A program made the translations under genes and the position numbers. Below, one piece after another: positions 1-6,867 of a DNA stretch of 17,165 nt (positions are counted from its first letter, which is position 1; each line of letters begins with the position of its first letter). The notes below the pieces were generated by a model. It was not told where the DNA came from, ran no database searches, and saw only the letters and a program-made list of their open reading frames with translations. Source of the stretch: Paracoccaceae bacterium (lineage in GTDB: Bacteria > Pseudomonadota > Alphaproteobacteria > Rhodobacterales > Rhodobacteraceae); NCBI GenBank assembly GCA_023260935.1, contig JALQTL010000241.1, forward strand, positions 1-17,165, written 5' to 3'.

Positions 1-212
1 AGCCCTTGGCCCTCTGCGATTGGTTCTTTGAACGATGGGGCAAGCCGTCCGACACCGTGAGTGCGAAGTTCCCGATGTACGTCGTGCGTGCTCTGGGCGG
101 TGTGATGTATCTCACCGGTGCCCTGATCATGTGCTACAACCTTTGGATGACTGTGAAGCGCAGCCCGGCAAAAGACGCCGTGATGTCGCCCGCAGCCGTC
201 CCGGCCGAATAA
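1..212 (+). CDS. ccoN: cbb3-type cytochrome c oxidase subunit I, CcoN, C-terminal end (partial)
   Basis: Only the last 70 or so codons are present; the gene starts before the window. CcoN is the catalytic heme-copper subunit of the cbb3 oxidase in the inner membrane, which reduces oxygen at very low concentrations. The visible part contains one hydrophobic span (VVRALGGVMYLTGALIMCYN), typical of the final CcoN helix, then a short polar tail ending in VPAE. None of the heme or copper ligands lies in this part, so the call rests on that helix and on the immediately following ccoO, ccoQ and ccoP in the usual order. The gap to ccoO is 13 bases, so they are surely co-transcribed. Confidence 0.9.
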   Translation, partial: PLALCDWFFERWGKPSDTVSAKFPMYVVRALGGVMYLTGALIMCYNLWMTVKRSPAKDAVMSPAAVPAE

Positions 213-225
213 GGAGGCTTGGACA

Positions 226-969
226 ATGGGTATTCTTGACAAACACAAGATTATCGAAACCAACGCGACACTGTTGCTGGTTTTCAGCTTCCTGGTCGTG
301 ACCGTCGGTGGACTGGTGCAGATCGTGCCGCTCTTCTATCTCGAAAACACAATTGAAGAGGTCGAGGGCGTGCGCCCCTACACGCCTCTCGAACTGGCGG
401 GTCGAAACGTCTATCTGCGCGAAGGCTGCTATGTGTGCCACAGCCAGATGATCCGTCCGATGCGGGACGAGGTGGAACGCTATGGCCATTACAGCCTTGC
501 GGCGGAATCCATGTATGACCATCCGTTCCAATGGGGGTCAAAGCGCACCGGGCCGGATCTGGCCCGCGTGGGGGGCCGCTATTCCGATGAATGGCATCAG
601 GACCACTTCCAGAACGCGAAGTCGGTCGTGCCGGAATCGGTCATGCCGCCCTATGGCTTCCTTGCCCGCAAGGAAATCGACGGCCGCTATATCCATGACA
701 TCATGTCGACCCACCGCTTTGTCGGTGTGCCTTACACCGATGAGATGATGGAGAACGCGGTTGCCGACTTCATGGCGCAGGCAGACCCCAACGCCGACAG
801 CGATGGCCTTCAGGCACGCTATGGCGAAGAGGCCTTCGGTCATGCCGTCAACGTGCGCAACTTCGACGGCCAGCCGCAGCTGACCGAAATGGATGCGCTG
901 ATCGCCTATATTCAGGTTCTGGGCACGATGGTCGACTTCTCGACCTTCACGCCGGATGCAAGCCGGTAA
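226..969 (+). CDS. ccoO: cbb3-type cytochrome c oxidase subunit II, CcoO (mono-heme cytochrome c)
   Basis: This 247-residue protein is the membrane-anchored mono-heme c subunit that passes electrons to the CcoN active site. It has one N-terminal transmembrane segment (about residues 13-36), then a periplasmic domain with the heme c motif CYVCH (C68, C71, H72). The following SQMIRPMRDEVERYG and the WGSKRTGPDLARVGGRYS block are CcoO hallmarks. Length is normal for the family. A strong Shine-Dalgarno (AAGGAGG, ending at about 217) supports the ATG at 226. It lies between ccoN and ccoQ in one operon. Confidence 0.97.
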   Translation: MGILDKHKIIETNATLLLVFSFLVVTVGGLVQIVPLFYLENTIEEVEGVRPYTPLELAGRNVYLREGCYVCHSQMIRPMRDEVERYGHYSLAAESMYDHPFQWGSKRTGPDLARVGGRYSDEWHQDHFQNAKSVVPESVMPPYGFLARKEIDGRYIHDIMSTHRFVGVPYTDEMMENAVADFMAQADPNADSDGLQARYGEEAFGHAVNVRNFDGQPQLTEMDALIAYIQVLGTMVDFSTFTPDASR

Positions 970-979
970 GGGGGACAAG

Positions 980-1171
980 ATGGAAACCTACAGCCTGCTG
1001 CGGGAATTTGCCGATAGCTGGATGCTCCTGGCCCTGTTCGTCGTGTTCCTGGGCGTTTTCGCCTGGGTCTGGCGGCCGGGCAGCCGAAAGGTCCAGGACG
1101 ATGCGGCCAGTGCCATCTTTCGCAACGAGACGAAACCCGCTGGTGACACCAGCCGAGTGAAGGAGGCGTAA
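980..1171 (+). CDS. ccoQ: cbb3-type cytochrome c oxidase subunit CcoQ
   Basis: This 63-residue single-span membrane protein is the small fourth subunit of the cbb3 oxidase, known in the family to stabilise the complex and, in Rhodobacter, to take part in redox signalling. The sequence shows an N-terminal METYSLLREFADSW, a hydrophobic helix (about residues 15-33) ending in VWRPGSRK, and a polar cytoplasmic tail. An in-frame ATG at 956 lies inside the end of ccoO, but the start at 980 has a good ribosome site (AAGGGGG, about 968-974) and matches family length. Its stop is 4 bases before the ccoP start. Confidence 0.93.
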   Translation: METYSLLREFADSWMLLALFVVFLGVFAWVWRPGSRKVQDDAASAIFRNETKPAGDTSRVKEA

Positions 1172-1175
1172 GACC

Positions 1176-2057
1176 ATGTGCGCCAAGAGAGTAACGCCCG
1201 CACAGAACCGGCAGGTGGAAACCACCGGCCACGATTGGGACGGGATCGAAGAGTATAACAACCCGCTGCCGCGCTGGTGGGTCTGGGTATTCTACGCCAC
1301 CATCGTTTGGGGCATCGGATACACCATCGCCTATCCGGCATGGCCGCTGATCTCGGCGGCGACGCCGGGGGTGCTGGGCGCTTCGACCCGCGCCGATGTG
1401 GCCGCCGAAATCAAGCGGTTTGACGATGCCAACGCTGCGATCAAGCAGCAGTTGACGGATGCCGACCTGACCACGGTGTCGGATAACCCCGAGCTGATGG
1501 CCTATGCCGAACGCGCAGGGGCTGCGGTCTTCAAGACCAACTGCGCCCAGTGCCACGGGTCTGGTGCCGCCGGTGTGGAAGGCAAGGGATATCCGAACCT
1601 TCTGGATGACGACTGGCTGTGGGGCGGGGATATCGAGAATATCCACCTGACCATCACCCACGGCATTCGCAACACCACCGATCCGGATGCTCGCTATTCG
1701 GAAATGCCGAAGTTCGGGGCCGATGAGCTGCTGGAACCCCAGCAGATCAGCGAGGTCGTGGAATATGTCCTGCAACTTTCGGGGCAGGAACATGATGCGG
1801 CACTGGCGTCCGCGGGGCAGACGGTATTTGTCGACAACTGTGCGGCCTGCCACATGGAAGACGGTTCCGGGGATCAGGCTCAGGGTGCGCCGAAACTGTC
1901 GGATGCGATCTGGCTCTATGGCGGTTCGCGAGAGGCAATTACTGAAACGGTGACCAATGCCCGTTTTGGCGTGATGCCGAACTGGAACCAGCGGCTGAGC
2001 GAGGATGAAATCCGGGCCGTGGCGCTTTATGTTCACAGCCGGGGTGGCGGCCAGTAA
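1176..2057 (+). CDS. ccoP: cbb3-type cytochrome c oxidase subunit III, CcoP (di-heme cytochrome c)
   Basis: This 293-residue protein is the di-heme c subunit that receives electrons from soluble cytochrome c. The N-terminus has the typical TGHDWDGIEEYNNPLPRWW stretch (residues 17-35), followed by a transmembrane helix to about residue 55. Two periplasmic cytochrome c domains follow, with CAQCH at C123/C126/H127 and CAACH at C222/C225/H226. The likely axial methionines are M177 (SEMPKF) and M267 (GVMPNW). A perfect AAGGAGG (1160-1166) lies 9 bases before the ATG, within the end of ccoQ. It is the last gene of ccoNOQP; a terminator hairpin follows about 25 bases after the stop. Confidence 0.97.
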   Translation: MCAKRVTPAQNRQVETTGHDWDGIEEYNNPLPRWWVWVFYATIVWGIGYTIAYPAWPLISAATPGVLGASTRADVAAEIKRFDDANAAIKQQLTDADLTTVSDNPELMAYAERAGAAVFKTNCAQCHGSGAAGVEGKGYPNLLDDDWLWGGDIENIHLTITHGIRNTTDPDARYSEMPKFGADELLEPQQISEVVEYVLQLSGQEHDAALASAGQTVFVDNCAACHMEDGSGDQAQGAPKLSDAIWLYGGSREAITETVTNARFGVMPNWNQRLSEDEIRAVALYVHSRGGGQ

Positions 2058-2079
2058 CCGCGCCCTTCAGTCAGACGGC

Positions 2080-2115
2080 AAAAGGGGCCCGGGGGCATGC
2101 TCCCCGGGCCTTTTC
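2080..2115 (+). terminator. Rho-independent terminator of ccoNOQP
   Basis: CCCGGGG (2088-2094) pairs with CCCCGGG (2102-2108), and the stem is extended by GG/CC and by AAAA (2080-2083)/TTTT (2111-2114) around a two-base GG bulge (2084-2085). It starts 22 bases after the ccoP stop. The U-run is short, so termination may be partial. A competing GGCATGC/GCATGCC pairing (2094-2100 with 2116-2122) is also possible. Confidence 0.75.
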
Positions 2116-2163
2116 GCATGCCAGACCGGGCTTGTGCGGCAAATCGCGCAAGGGGGGTGGCAG

Positions 2164-2206
2164 TTGATTCAGGTCAAGGCCCGGTTTGCGGGGCTGGTCT
2201 TATCTG
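2164..2206 (+). promoter_or_regulatory. FNR (FnrL)-type box with class II promoter
   Basis: TTGAT-TCAG-GTCAA (2164-2177) matches the FNR consensus TTGAT-N4-ATCAA at nine of ten positions. Its centre (2170.5) is 41.5 bases before position 2212, the classical class II activator spacing. A fair -10 element TATCTG lies at 2201-2206, just upstream of that predicted start. It sits downstream of the ccoP terminator and about 340 bases before the next protein gene, so its most direct output is the short putative RNA that follows. The box is seen in the sequence; FnrL binding is inferred. Confidence 0.7.
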
Positions 2207-2211
2207 AAGAT

Positions 2212-2294
2212 GACCATGCCCACCGGGCTTGGCCAATCACCGGCGCCCCGTCCTGTTGGCGCGTTTCCTGGGGCGCCGGTGTTCCCGGTTTTTT
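2212..2294 (+). ncRNA. Candidate FNR-activated small RNA with its own terminator
   Basis: The start is predicted from the class II FNR promoter and the end from a terminator-like structure. A perfect 12-base inverted repeat (2238-2249 with 2270-2281, 20-base loop) is enclosed by a second 6-base stem ACCGGG/CCCGGT (2222-2227 with 2284-2289), which runs straight into a T-run (2289-2294). The product would be an RNA of about 83 bases made under low oxygen. Its loop (2250-2269) contains two UCCU stretches that could pair with ribosome binding sites. FNR-controlled small RNAs are known (FnrS in enterobacteria, PcrZ in Rhodobacter sphaeroides), but I cannot say whether this is related to either. 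It could instead be a regulatory leader of the cassette downstream. Confidence 0.5.
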
Positions 2295-2358
2295 GTCTGG
2301 TTATCTTGTGCCGGTGTGGCGCGGCACAGCAGGGTGGAAATCATGCCCGGAATTCCGG

Positions 2359-2387
2359 TTGGTTTTTGGCCCAAAATGCGCTATGAT
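2359..2387 (+). promoter_or_regulatory. Sigma70-type promoter of the metalloprotease cassette
   Basis: TTGGTT (-35, 2359-2364) and TATGAT (-10, 2382-2387) are separated by exactly 17 bases in an AT-richer stretch. Transcription would start at about 2394, giving a leader of about 113 bases before the ATG at 2507. No FNR-type box lies next to it, so the cassette may be expressed independently of oxygen. Confidence 0.5.
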
Positions 2388-2506
2388 TCACCTGTTGGTT
2401 GCAATTATTGTGGTTTCAACTGATTTTTCGACGATCTGATTGTTTCCCCGGGGCGCAAGATTTTCCCGCGCTCGAACAACATTCCTGCCCGAAGGTGGAG
2501 TGTTCC

Positions 2507-2827
2507 ATGCCTGACGAAGAAGATGACGACGGTGGCCTGCACCGCGTGGAATTTCATTTTCAGGAAGGGTTCACAGGCCAGAGTTTCGAAATTCTGGTAG
2601 CAGGGAAACTGCGTGCCTCTGTCACTGCGCGCACCCGGTTTCAGACCGGGCTGGCGCATATCGAACCCGTGATGCTGCGCGATGGAGAGGAGGTCATCAT
2701 CCGGCAAAAGGATACCGGGGCGCAGCGGAAGGTGCATCTTCACCCGGGCAGGCCCTTTGTGACCCTGACCCTTGTGAACGGTGCCCTGAAGATTGACGCC
2801 CTGGATCAGACCCCGGGCTACCTGTAA
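2507..2827 (+). CDS. Small acidic protein of unknown function, upstream partner of the metalloprotease
   Basis: I do not recognise this 106-residue protein as a named family. It starts with a very acidic stretch (PDEEDDDGG, residues 2-10). The rest reads as alternating short hydrophobic strands (VEFHFQEGF, SFEILVAGK, EEVIIRQ, FVTLTLVNGALKIDAL) ending in TPGYL, which suggests a small beta-sandwich. There is no signal peptide or membrane segment, so it is probably cytoplasmic unless carried out by a partner. The ATG at 2507 is preceded by GGTGGAG (about 2493-2499); the frame stays open 36 codons further upstream but without a ribosome site. It is 72 bases before the metalloprotease gene with no terminator between, so the two are probably co-transcribed. 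A role as partner, inhibitor or chaperone of the protease is inference only. Confidence 0.7.
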   Translation: MPDEEDDDGGLHRVEFHFQEGFTGQSFEILVAGKLRASVTARTRFQTGLAHIEPVMLRDGEEVIIRQKDTGAQRKVHLHPGRPFVTLTLVNGALKIDALDQTPGYL

Positions 2828-2899
2828 CCGTCCGATTGCCGCGAAGCCGTATTTTCGCAAGTAATTTCAGAACCTTAAATTTCACCGAAGGAAAATCCC

Positions 2900-5251
2900 A
2901 TGGAACAGAACGAAGGGCGCACCCGCGCCCCGATAGAACATGCCCAATCGCCGGCCGCGATCCCCGAGGCGGAACACCCTGATTACCTTGCTGGCCGGAT
3001 GTCGGATGCCGATGATGCCAGCGGCCCCGTCGACACCCGGGGTTTTACCCCGGTTCCCGACGGCCCCCTGCCGGACCCTCTGCCCGGTCCATTTCCGTTG
3101 CCCGTTCCGGAGCCAAGGCTGCCGCTTCCCGGGCCTTTTCCGGGGCCCATTGTGCCCTTGCCCGCCTTCTGCATGGCGGTCAGCGGGCGCTATCGCCATG
3201 TCCAGCCCACGCTTTCCACACCGCTGCCCACGCCCATTCCGGGGCCGGCCCGTCCGGTTCCCGTTACGCCGTTCAACCTGTTGCGCATCACGGTGCGGGT
3301 GGATGTGGACCGGTTCTTCCCGCAGAACCGCATCTCGATCGAGGTGAGCCGGATCTTCCCCGCCAGCAGCGCCCATGCGATTGCCGAGGTGACTTCCGAC
3401 AAATGCACGGCGATGAACCGGCGAACGGTAACGGCAAACATCGTCTATCGCGATGGCAACGCGGCGCTGATTCCCGGCACGACGGTCACCTTCACCGCAC
3501 GGCGCACCACGGGCCTTGGTTACGGGGCCTATGAGCTGACGCTGTCTGGCGGCGGAATCACCCCGCGCAAATACATGCTGGCCTTCCAGTCGCGCTATTT
3601 CGATTCGGTGGAATTCGAGGTGGACAGGGTGGACAATGCCGGCACCATCGTCACGGCCTATGACACTGGGTCACACCCCACGCGGCCCGCAACCCTGCCA
3701 GCGGAAACGCTGTCACTGGCCAGCATCTTTCAGCGCGCGGGTTTTGACGTTTCCATGTCACCCAATACGACGGTCATTCCCACCTCGGGGGCCGGGGCGA
3801 ATGGTACATGGTCTGATACCGAGATGCATAATGCCATGGTCACCTATTGGTCGCGCTTCGCAAACAAGCCGCAATGGGCGCTTTGGGTTCTTTATGCGGC
3901 CCGGCATGATCAGGGACAAAGTCTGGGTGGGGTGATGTTCGATGACATCGGCCCGAACCATCGGCAGGGCACCGCGCTGTTTACCGACAGTTTCATCCAG
4001 AACGCCCCCCCGGGCGATGCCAATCCGGCCGCCTGGCGCAACCGCATGCAGTTCTGGACGGCGGTGCATGAAATGGGCCACGCCTTCAACCTTGCCCATT
4101 CCTGGCAAAAGGCGCTTGGCACGCCGCAGGGGGCGCCTGGCGATCCGTGGATACCGCTGGCGAATGAACCCGAAGCGCGCAGTTTCATGAATTACCCCTA
4201 TAACGTCTCGGGCGGGCAGGCGGCGTTCTTTGGCGATTTCGCTTTCCGGTTCAGCGATGACGAACTGGTGTTCATGCGCCATGCGCCACGCCGCTTCGTT
4301 CAGATGGGCAATTCCAACTGGTTCGAAAACCATGGTTTCGAAGCCCCCGATCCGCTGCGCCACAGCGGGAACTGGCGCCTTTCGGTACGCCCGAACCGGG
4401 CCGAAAATTCCTATCGCTTCCTTGAACCCGTGACGATGGAGATGAAGCTGGAAAACACCTCGGGCAGCCCCGTGCTGGTTGAGGCCGATCTTTTGGCCGA
4501 CGGGCGCCATGTCACGGTGTTCGTGCAACGCGAAGGCGGCGCGCTGCGGCAATGGCGGCCGATGATCACCCGCTGCCATGAACCCCATGCCGACAGGCTG
4601 GAGTCGGGCGCGGCGATCTATGGTGCGCAGATGATCAGCACCTCGACCGATGGCTGGCTGATTGACGAGCCGGGCTTTTACAAGGTGCAGGTGGCCATCG
4701 ACATGGGGGCCGAAATCGTGGTTTCGAATGTGCTTCGGCTTTATGTCGCACCGCCGGTTTCGGCCGAGGAAGGGGCCGTGGCAGCGGATTACTTTACCGA
4801 AGATGTGGCGCGGGTGATGGCTTTTGCCGGCGCGCCGCAGCTTTCTTCGGCGGAAGATGTGCTGCGCCGCGTGGTGAAGACCTGCGCCACGAACCCTGCC
4901 GCCCTGCATGCCGAAGTGGCGCTGACCAACCCTCAGTTGCGCGATTTCAAGGTGCTGGAGGATGGCAAGGGCGGAAAGGGCCTTGTGATCCGGGCGCAGG
5001 CGGCCAAGGTGGATCAGGCTGCCAAGGCGCAGGTGGCGGCGCTGCTGAAGGAACCCCAGAAAGCAGCCGATACCGTTGGCCACATTCCTTATTTCGCGCA
5101 GTTGCGCACCGTGGCCGAGATGATGGAGGCCGATGGCAATGAAAAGGGCGCGCTTGATCTGATGAAGCGCACGGTCGAGGTGATGAAGCAGCGCAAGATT
5201 CTGGCGTCGGTCATCGACAATGCGGAACGCCGGATCAAGCGGCGTGGCTGA
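2900..5251 (+). CDS. Metzincin-like zinc metalloprotease with proline-rich N-terminus
   Basis: This is a 783-residue protein. Residues 1-45 are polar; residues 51-88 and 108-124 are strongly proline-rich, like a spacer. Residues 126-240 look like a beta domain, and 245-450 form the protease domain. The zinc motif HEMGHAFNLAHSW has ligands H390, H394 and H400 and catalytic E391; 30 residues on, SFMNY (M430) fits the Met-turn of metzincins. The usual glycine of HExxHxxGxxH is asparagine (N397). Residues about 460-640 look like one or two Ig-type beta domains, and 645-783 are helical and basic at the end. No signal peptide, lipobox or RTX repeats are visible, so export is unclear. The ATG at 2900 has GAAGGA (2887-2892) before it. 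The motif supports a peptidase; the substrate is unknown. Confidence 0.8.
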   Translation: MEQNEGRTRAPIEHAQSPAAIPEAEHPDYLAGRMSDADDASGPVDTRGFTPVPDGPLPDPLPGPFPLPVPEPRLPLPGPFPGPIVPLPAFCMAVSGRYRHVQPTLSTPLPTPIPGPARPVPVTPFNLLRITVRVDVDRFFPQNRISIEVSRIFPASSAHAIAEVTSDKCTAMNRRTVTANIVYRDGNAALIPGTTVTFTARRTTGLGYGAYELTLSGGGITPRKYMLAFQSRYFDSVEFEVDRVDNAGTIVTAYDTGSHPTRPATLPAETLSLASIFQRAGFDVSMSPNTTVIPTSGAGANGTWSDTEMHNAMVTYWSRFANKPQWALWVLYAARHDQGQSLGGVMFDDIGPNHRQGTALFTDSFIQNAPPGDANPAAWRNRMQFWTAVHEMGHAFNLAHSWQKALGTPQGAPGDPWIPLANEPEARSFMNYPYNVSGGQAAFFGDFAFRFSDDELVFMRHAPRRFVQMGNSNWFENHGFEAPDPLRHSGNWRLSVRPNRAENSYRFLEPVTMEMKLENTSGSPVLVEADLLADGRHVTVFVQREGGALRQWRPMITRCHEPHADRLESGAAIYGAQMISTSTDGWLIDEPGFYKVQVAIDMGAEIVVSNVLRLYVAPPVSAEEGAVAADYFTEDVARVMAFAGAPQLSSAEDVLRRVVKTCATNPAALHAEVALTNPQLRDFKVLEDGKGGKGLVIRAQAAKVDQAAKAQVAALLKEPQKAADTVGHIPYFAQLRTVAEMMEADGNEKGALDLMKRTVEVMKQRKILASVIDNAERRIKRRG

Positions 5252-5272
5252 TCCTTGCTTCCGGGCTTGCGG

Positions 5273-5300
5273 AAAAAGGCGGCATTCTGCCGCCTTTTTT
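5273..5300 (+). terminator. Strong Rho-independent terminator of the metalloprotease cassette
   Basis: AAAAAGGCGGCA (5273-5284) and TGCCGCCTTTTT (5288-5299) form a perfect 12-base stem with a TTC loop and a T-run. It lies 21 bases after the protease stop and isolates the cassette from ccoG. The A-run on the left arm would let it also work on the minus strand. Confidence 0.92.
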
Positions 5301-5371
5301 CATGCCCTTAGCGGGAATAGGTCGGGGCGTGCGCAGATGCCACAGTCAAACTTGCATCAGCGATGCGGATT

Positions 5372-5385
5372 TTGATGCAGGTCAA
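5372..5385 (+). promoter_or_regulatory. FNR (FnrL)-type box upstream of ccoG
   Basis: TTGAT-GCAG-GTCAA matches the FNR consensus at nine of ten positions and differs from the box at 2164 by a single spacer base. It is centred 66 bases before the ccoG start codon; class II spacing would put the transcription start near 5420. I see no clean -10 there (CAACAT at 5412-5417 is the best candidate). FnrL control of ccoGHIS (rdxBHIS) is established in Rhodobacter, which agrees. A small inverted repeat GCATC/GATGC (5354-5358 with 5362-5366) lies just upstream. Confidence 0.85.
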
Positions 5386-5444
5386 TGTCGCTTGCGCCGG
5401 GGCAGTGCAGACAACATCCAGAAATCCGAATTCGGAGCGATTCA

Positions 5445-6866
5445 GTGACCAGTCCCGATACCAACGAACCCCAGGGCCTTTATGCCGCCCGCGAGCCGAT
5501 CTTTCCCCGCCGGGTCAAGGGGGCCTTTCGCAGCTTGAAGTGGTGGATCATGGGGATCACCCTTTCGATCTATTACATCACGCCGTGGCTGCGTTGGGAT
5601 CGGGGGCCGAACCTGCCTGATCAGGCGGTGTTGATCGATCTGGGGAACCGTCGCTTCTTCTTCTTCATGATCGAGATCTGGCCGCACGAGTTCTATTTTG
5701 TCGCCGGTCTGCTGATCATGGCGGGCTTGGGTCTGTTCCTGTTCACCTCGGCTGCGGGGCGGGTCTGGTGCGGCTATGCCTGCCCGCAAACCGTGTGGAC
5801 CGACCTGTTCATTCTGGTTGAACGCTGGGTCGAAGGCGACCGCAATGCCCGCATCCGCCTGCATCGGCAGAAATGGGATGCCGAGAAGATTCGCAAGCGC
5901 GCGGTCAAATGGGTGATCTGGGCGCTGATCGGGCTGGCCACGGGCGGGGCGTGGATCTTCTATTTCACCGATGCGCCAACGCTGTTGCAAAATCTGCTGA
6001 CCGGGCAGGCGCATCCGATTGCCTATACCACCATGTTCATCCTTGCCGCGACGACCTTCGCCTTTGGCGGCTTCGCGCGCGAACAGATGTGCATCTATGC
6101 CTGCCCCTGGCCACGGATTCAGGCCGCGATGATGGATGAGGATACCATCACCATCGCCTATCGCGAATGGCGGGGCGAACCGCGCGGCAAGCAATCGGTG
6201 GAAGGTAACGGCGATTGCATCGACTGCATGGCCTGCGTGAACGTCTGCCCCATGGGCATCGATATTCGCAACGGGCAGCAGCTTGCCTGCATCACATGCG
6301 GGCTGTGCATCGATGCCTGCAATGACATGATGGACAAGATCGGCAAGCCGCGCGGGCTGATCGGTTATCTGGCGCTGACGGATGAAACACGCGAACGTGC
6401 CGGCCAAGAACCCAAGAGCGTGTGGAAACACATCTTCCGCCCGCGCACCATTCTTTACTCGGTCCTTTGGTCTGCGGTTGGCATCGGGCTGGTCGTGGCC
6501 CTGTTCCTGCGCACAGAGATTGACGTGAACGTGACGCCAGTTCGCAACCCGACCTTCGTTACCCTGTCGGACGGCGCGATCCGCAACACCTATGACCTTC
6601 GGCTGCGCAACAAGCACGGCGACGACCGTTATTTCCGACTGTCGCTGACGTCGGAGGCGCCGCTGAGAATTTCGCTGGAAGGGACTGACGACCTGCGGGT
6701 TCTGGTGCCGGCCAACGAAACCCTTGAACAGCGCGTCTATGTGACTGCCGCCCCCGACAGCACGGCCGCCACGACCGACAGGTCGGCACTGCGGCTGTGG
6801 ATCGAGGATGTCAAAGGCACGGACCGGGTTTACAAGGACACGGTCTTTAACGGAAAGGCGAAATAA
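5445..6866 (+). CDS. ccoG: CcoG/RdxB, membrane iron-sulfur protein (copper reductase) for cbb3 assembly
   Basis: This 473-residue membrane protein is needed for cbb3 oxidase assembly; family members reduce Cu(II) to Cu(I) for delivery to the oxidase. Several hydrophobic spans are visible (about residues 33-48, 83-101, 155-174, 193-210 and 440s in the full gene context). Two ferredoxin-type 4Fe-4S motifs are complete: C258, C261, C264, C268 and C282, C285, C288, C292. CGYAC (C109, C113) and CIYAC (C216, C220) follow membrane segments, as is characteristic of CcoG. I chose the GTG at 5445 because GGAG (5434-5437) precedes it and the family N-terminus TSPDTNEPQGLYAAREPIF follows; an in-frame ATG at 5385 overlaps the FNR box and cannot be used by a transcript from that promoter. 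First gene of ccoGHIS. Confidence 0.95.
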   Translation: MTSPDTNEPQGLYAAREPIFPRRVKGAFRSLKWWIMGITLSIYYITPWLRWDRGPNLPDQAVLIDLGNRRFFFFMIEIWPHEFYFVAGLLIMAGLGLFLFTSAAGRVWCGYACPQTVWTDLFILVERWVEGDRNARIRLHRQKWDAEKIRKRAVKWVIWALIGLATGGAWIFYFTDAPTLLQNLLTGQAHPIAYTTMFILAATTFAFGGFAREQMCIYACPWPRIQAAMMDEDTITIAYREWRGEPRGKQSVEGNGDCIDCMACVNVCPMGIDIRNGQQLACITCGLCIDACNDMMDKIGKPRGLIGYLALTDETRERAGQEPKSVWKHIFRPRTILYSVLWSAVGIGLVVALFLRTEIDVNVTPVRNPTFVTLSDGAIRNTYDLRLRNKHGDDRYFRLSLTSEAPLRISLEGTDDLRVLVPANETLEQRVYVTAAPDSTAATTDRSALRLWIEDVKGTDRVYKDTVFNGKAK

Positions 6867-6867
6867 C

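Larger units (their letters stand above)
2058..2506. other. Intergenic region between ccoP and the metalloprotease cassette
   Basis: This 449-base gap contains no convincing protein gene. In order it holds the ccoP terminator (2080-2115), an FNR-type box with a matching -10 (2164-2206), a large inverted repeat with a T-run (2222-2294), a smaller hairpin GTGCCG/CGGCAC (2308-2313 with 2322-2327, no T-run) and a sigma70-like promoter (2359-2387) followed by an AT-rich leader of about 110 bases. Open frames through this gap have no ribosome site and cross the terminator-like hairpins. Confidence 0.7.

Noticed and set aside
2308..2327. Hairpin GTGCCG/CGGCAC as a second terminator
   Set aside because: A six-base stem with an eight-base loop and no T-run; not enough to call a terminator.
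2186..2386. Open frame of 66 codons on the plus strand across the FNR promoter region
   Set aside because: It has no ribosome site, includes the promoter -10 and runs through the large inverted repeat and T-run; composition is that of chance translation of GC-rich DNA.
3758..5083. Minus-strand open frame of 441 codons within the metalloprotease gene
   Set aside because: It is antisense to the zinc-motif protein, has His/Arg/Gly-rich composition without motif, and has no ribosome site or promoter.
5385..5444. ATG at 5385 as the ccoG start
   Set aside because: The ATG overlaps the last base of the FNR box and would lie upstream of the transcript start; the GTG at 5445 has a ribosome site and the family N-terminus.
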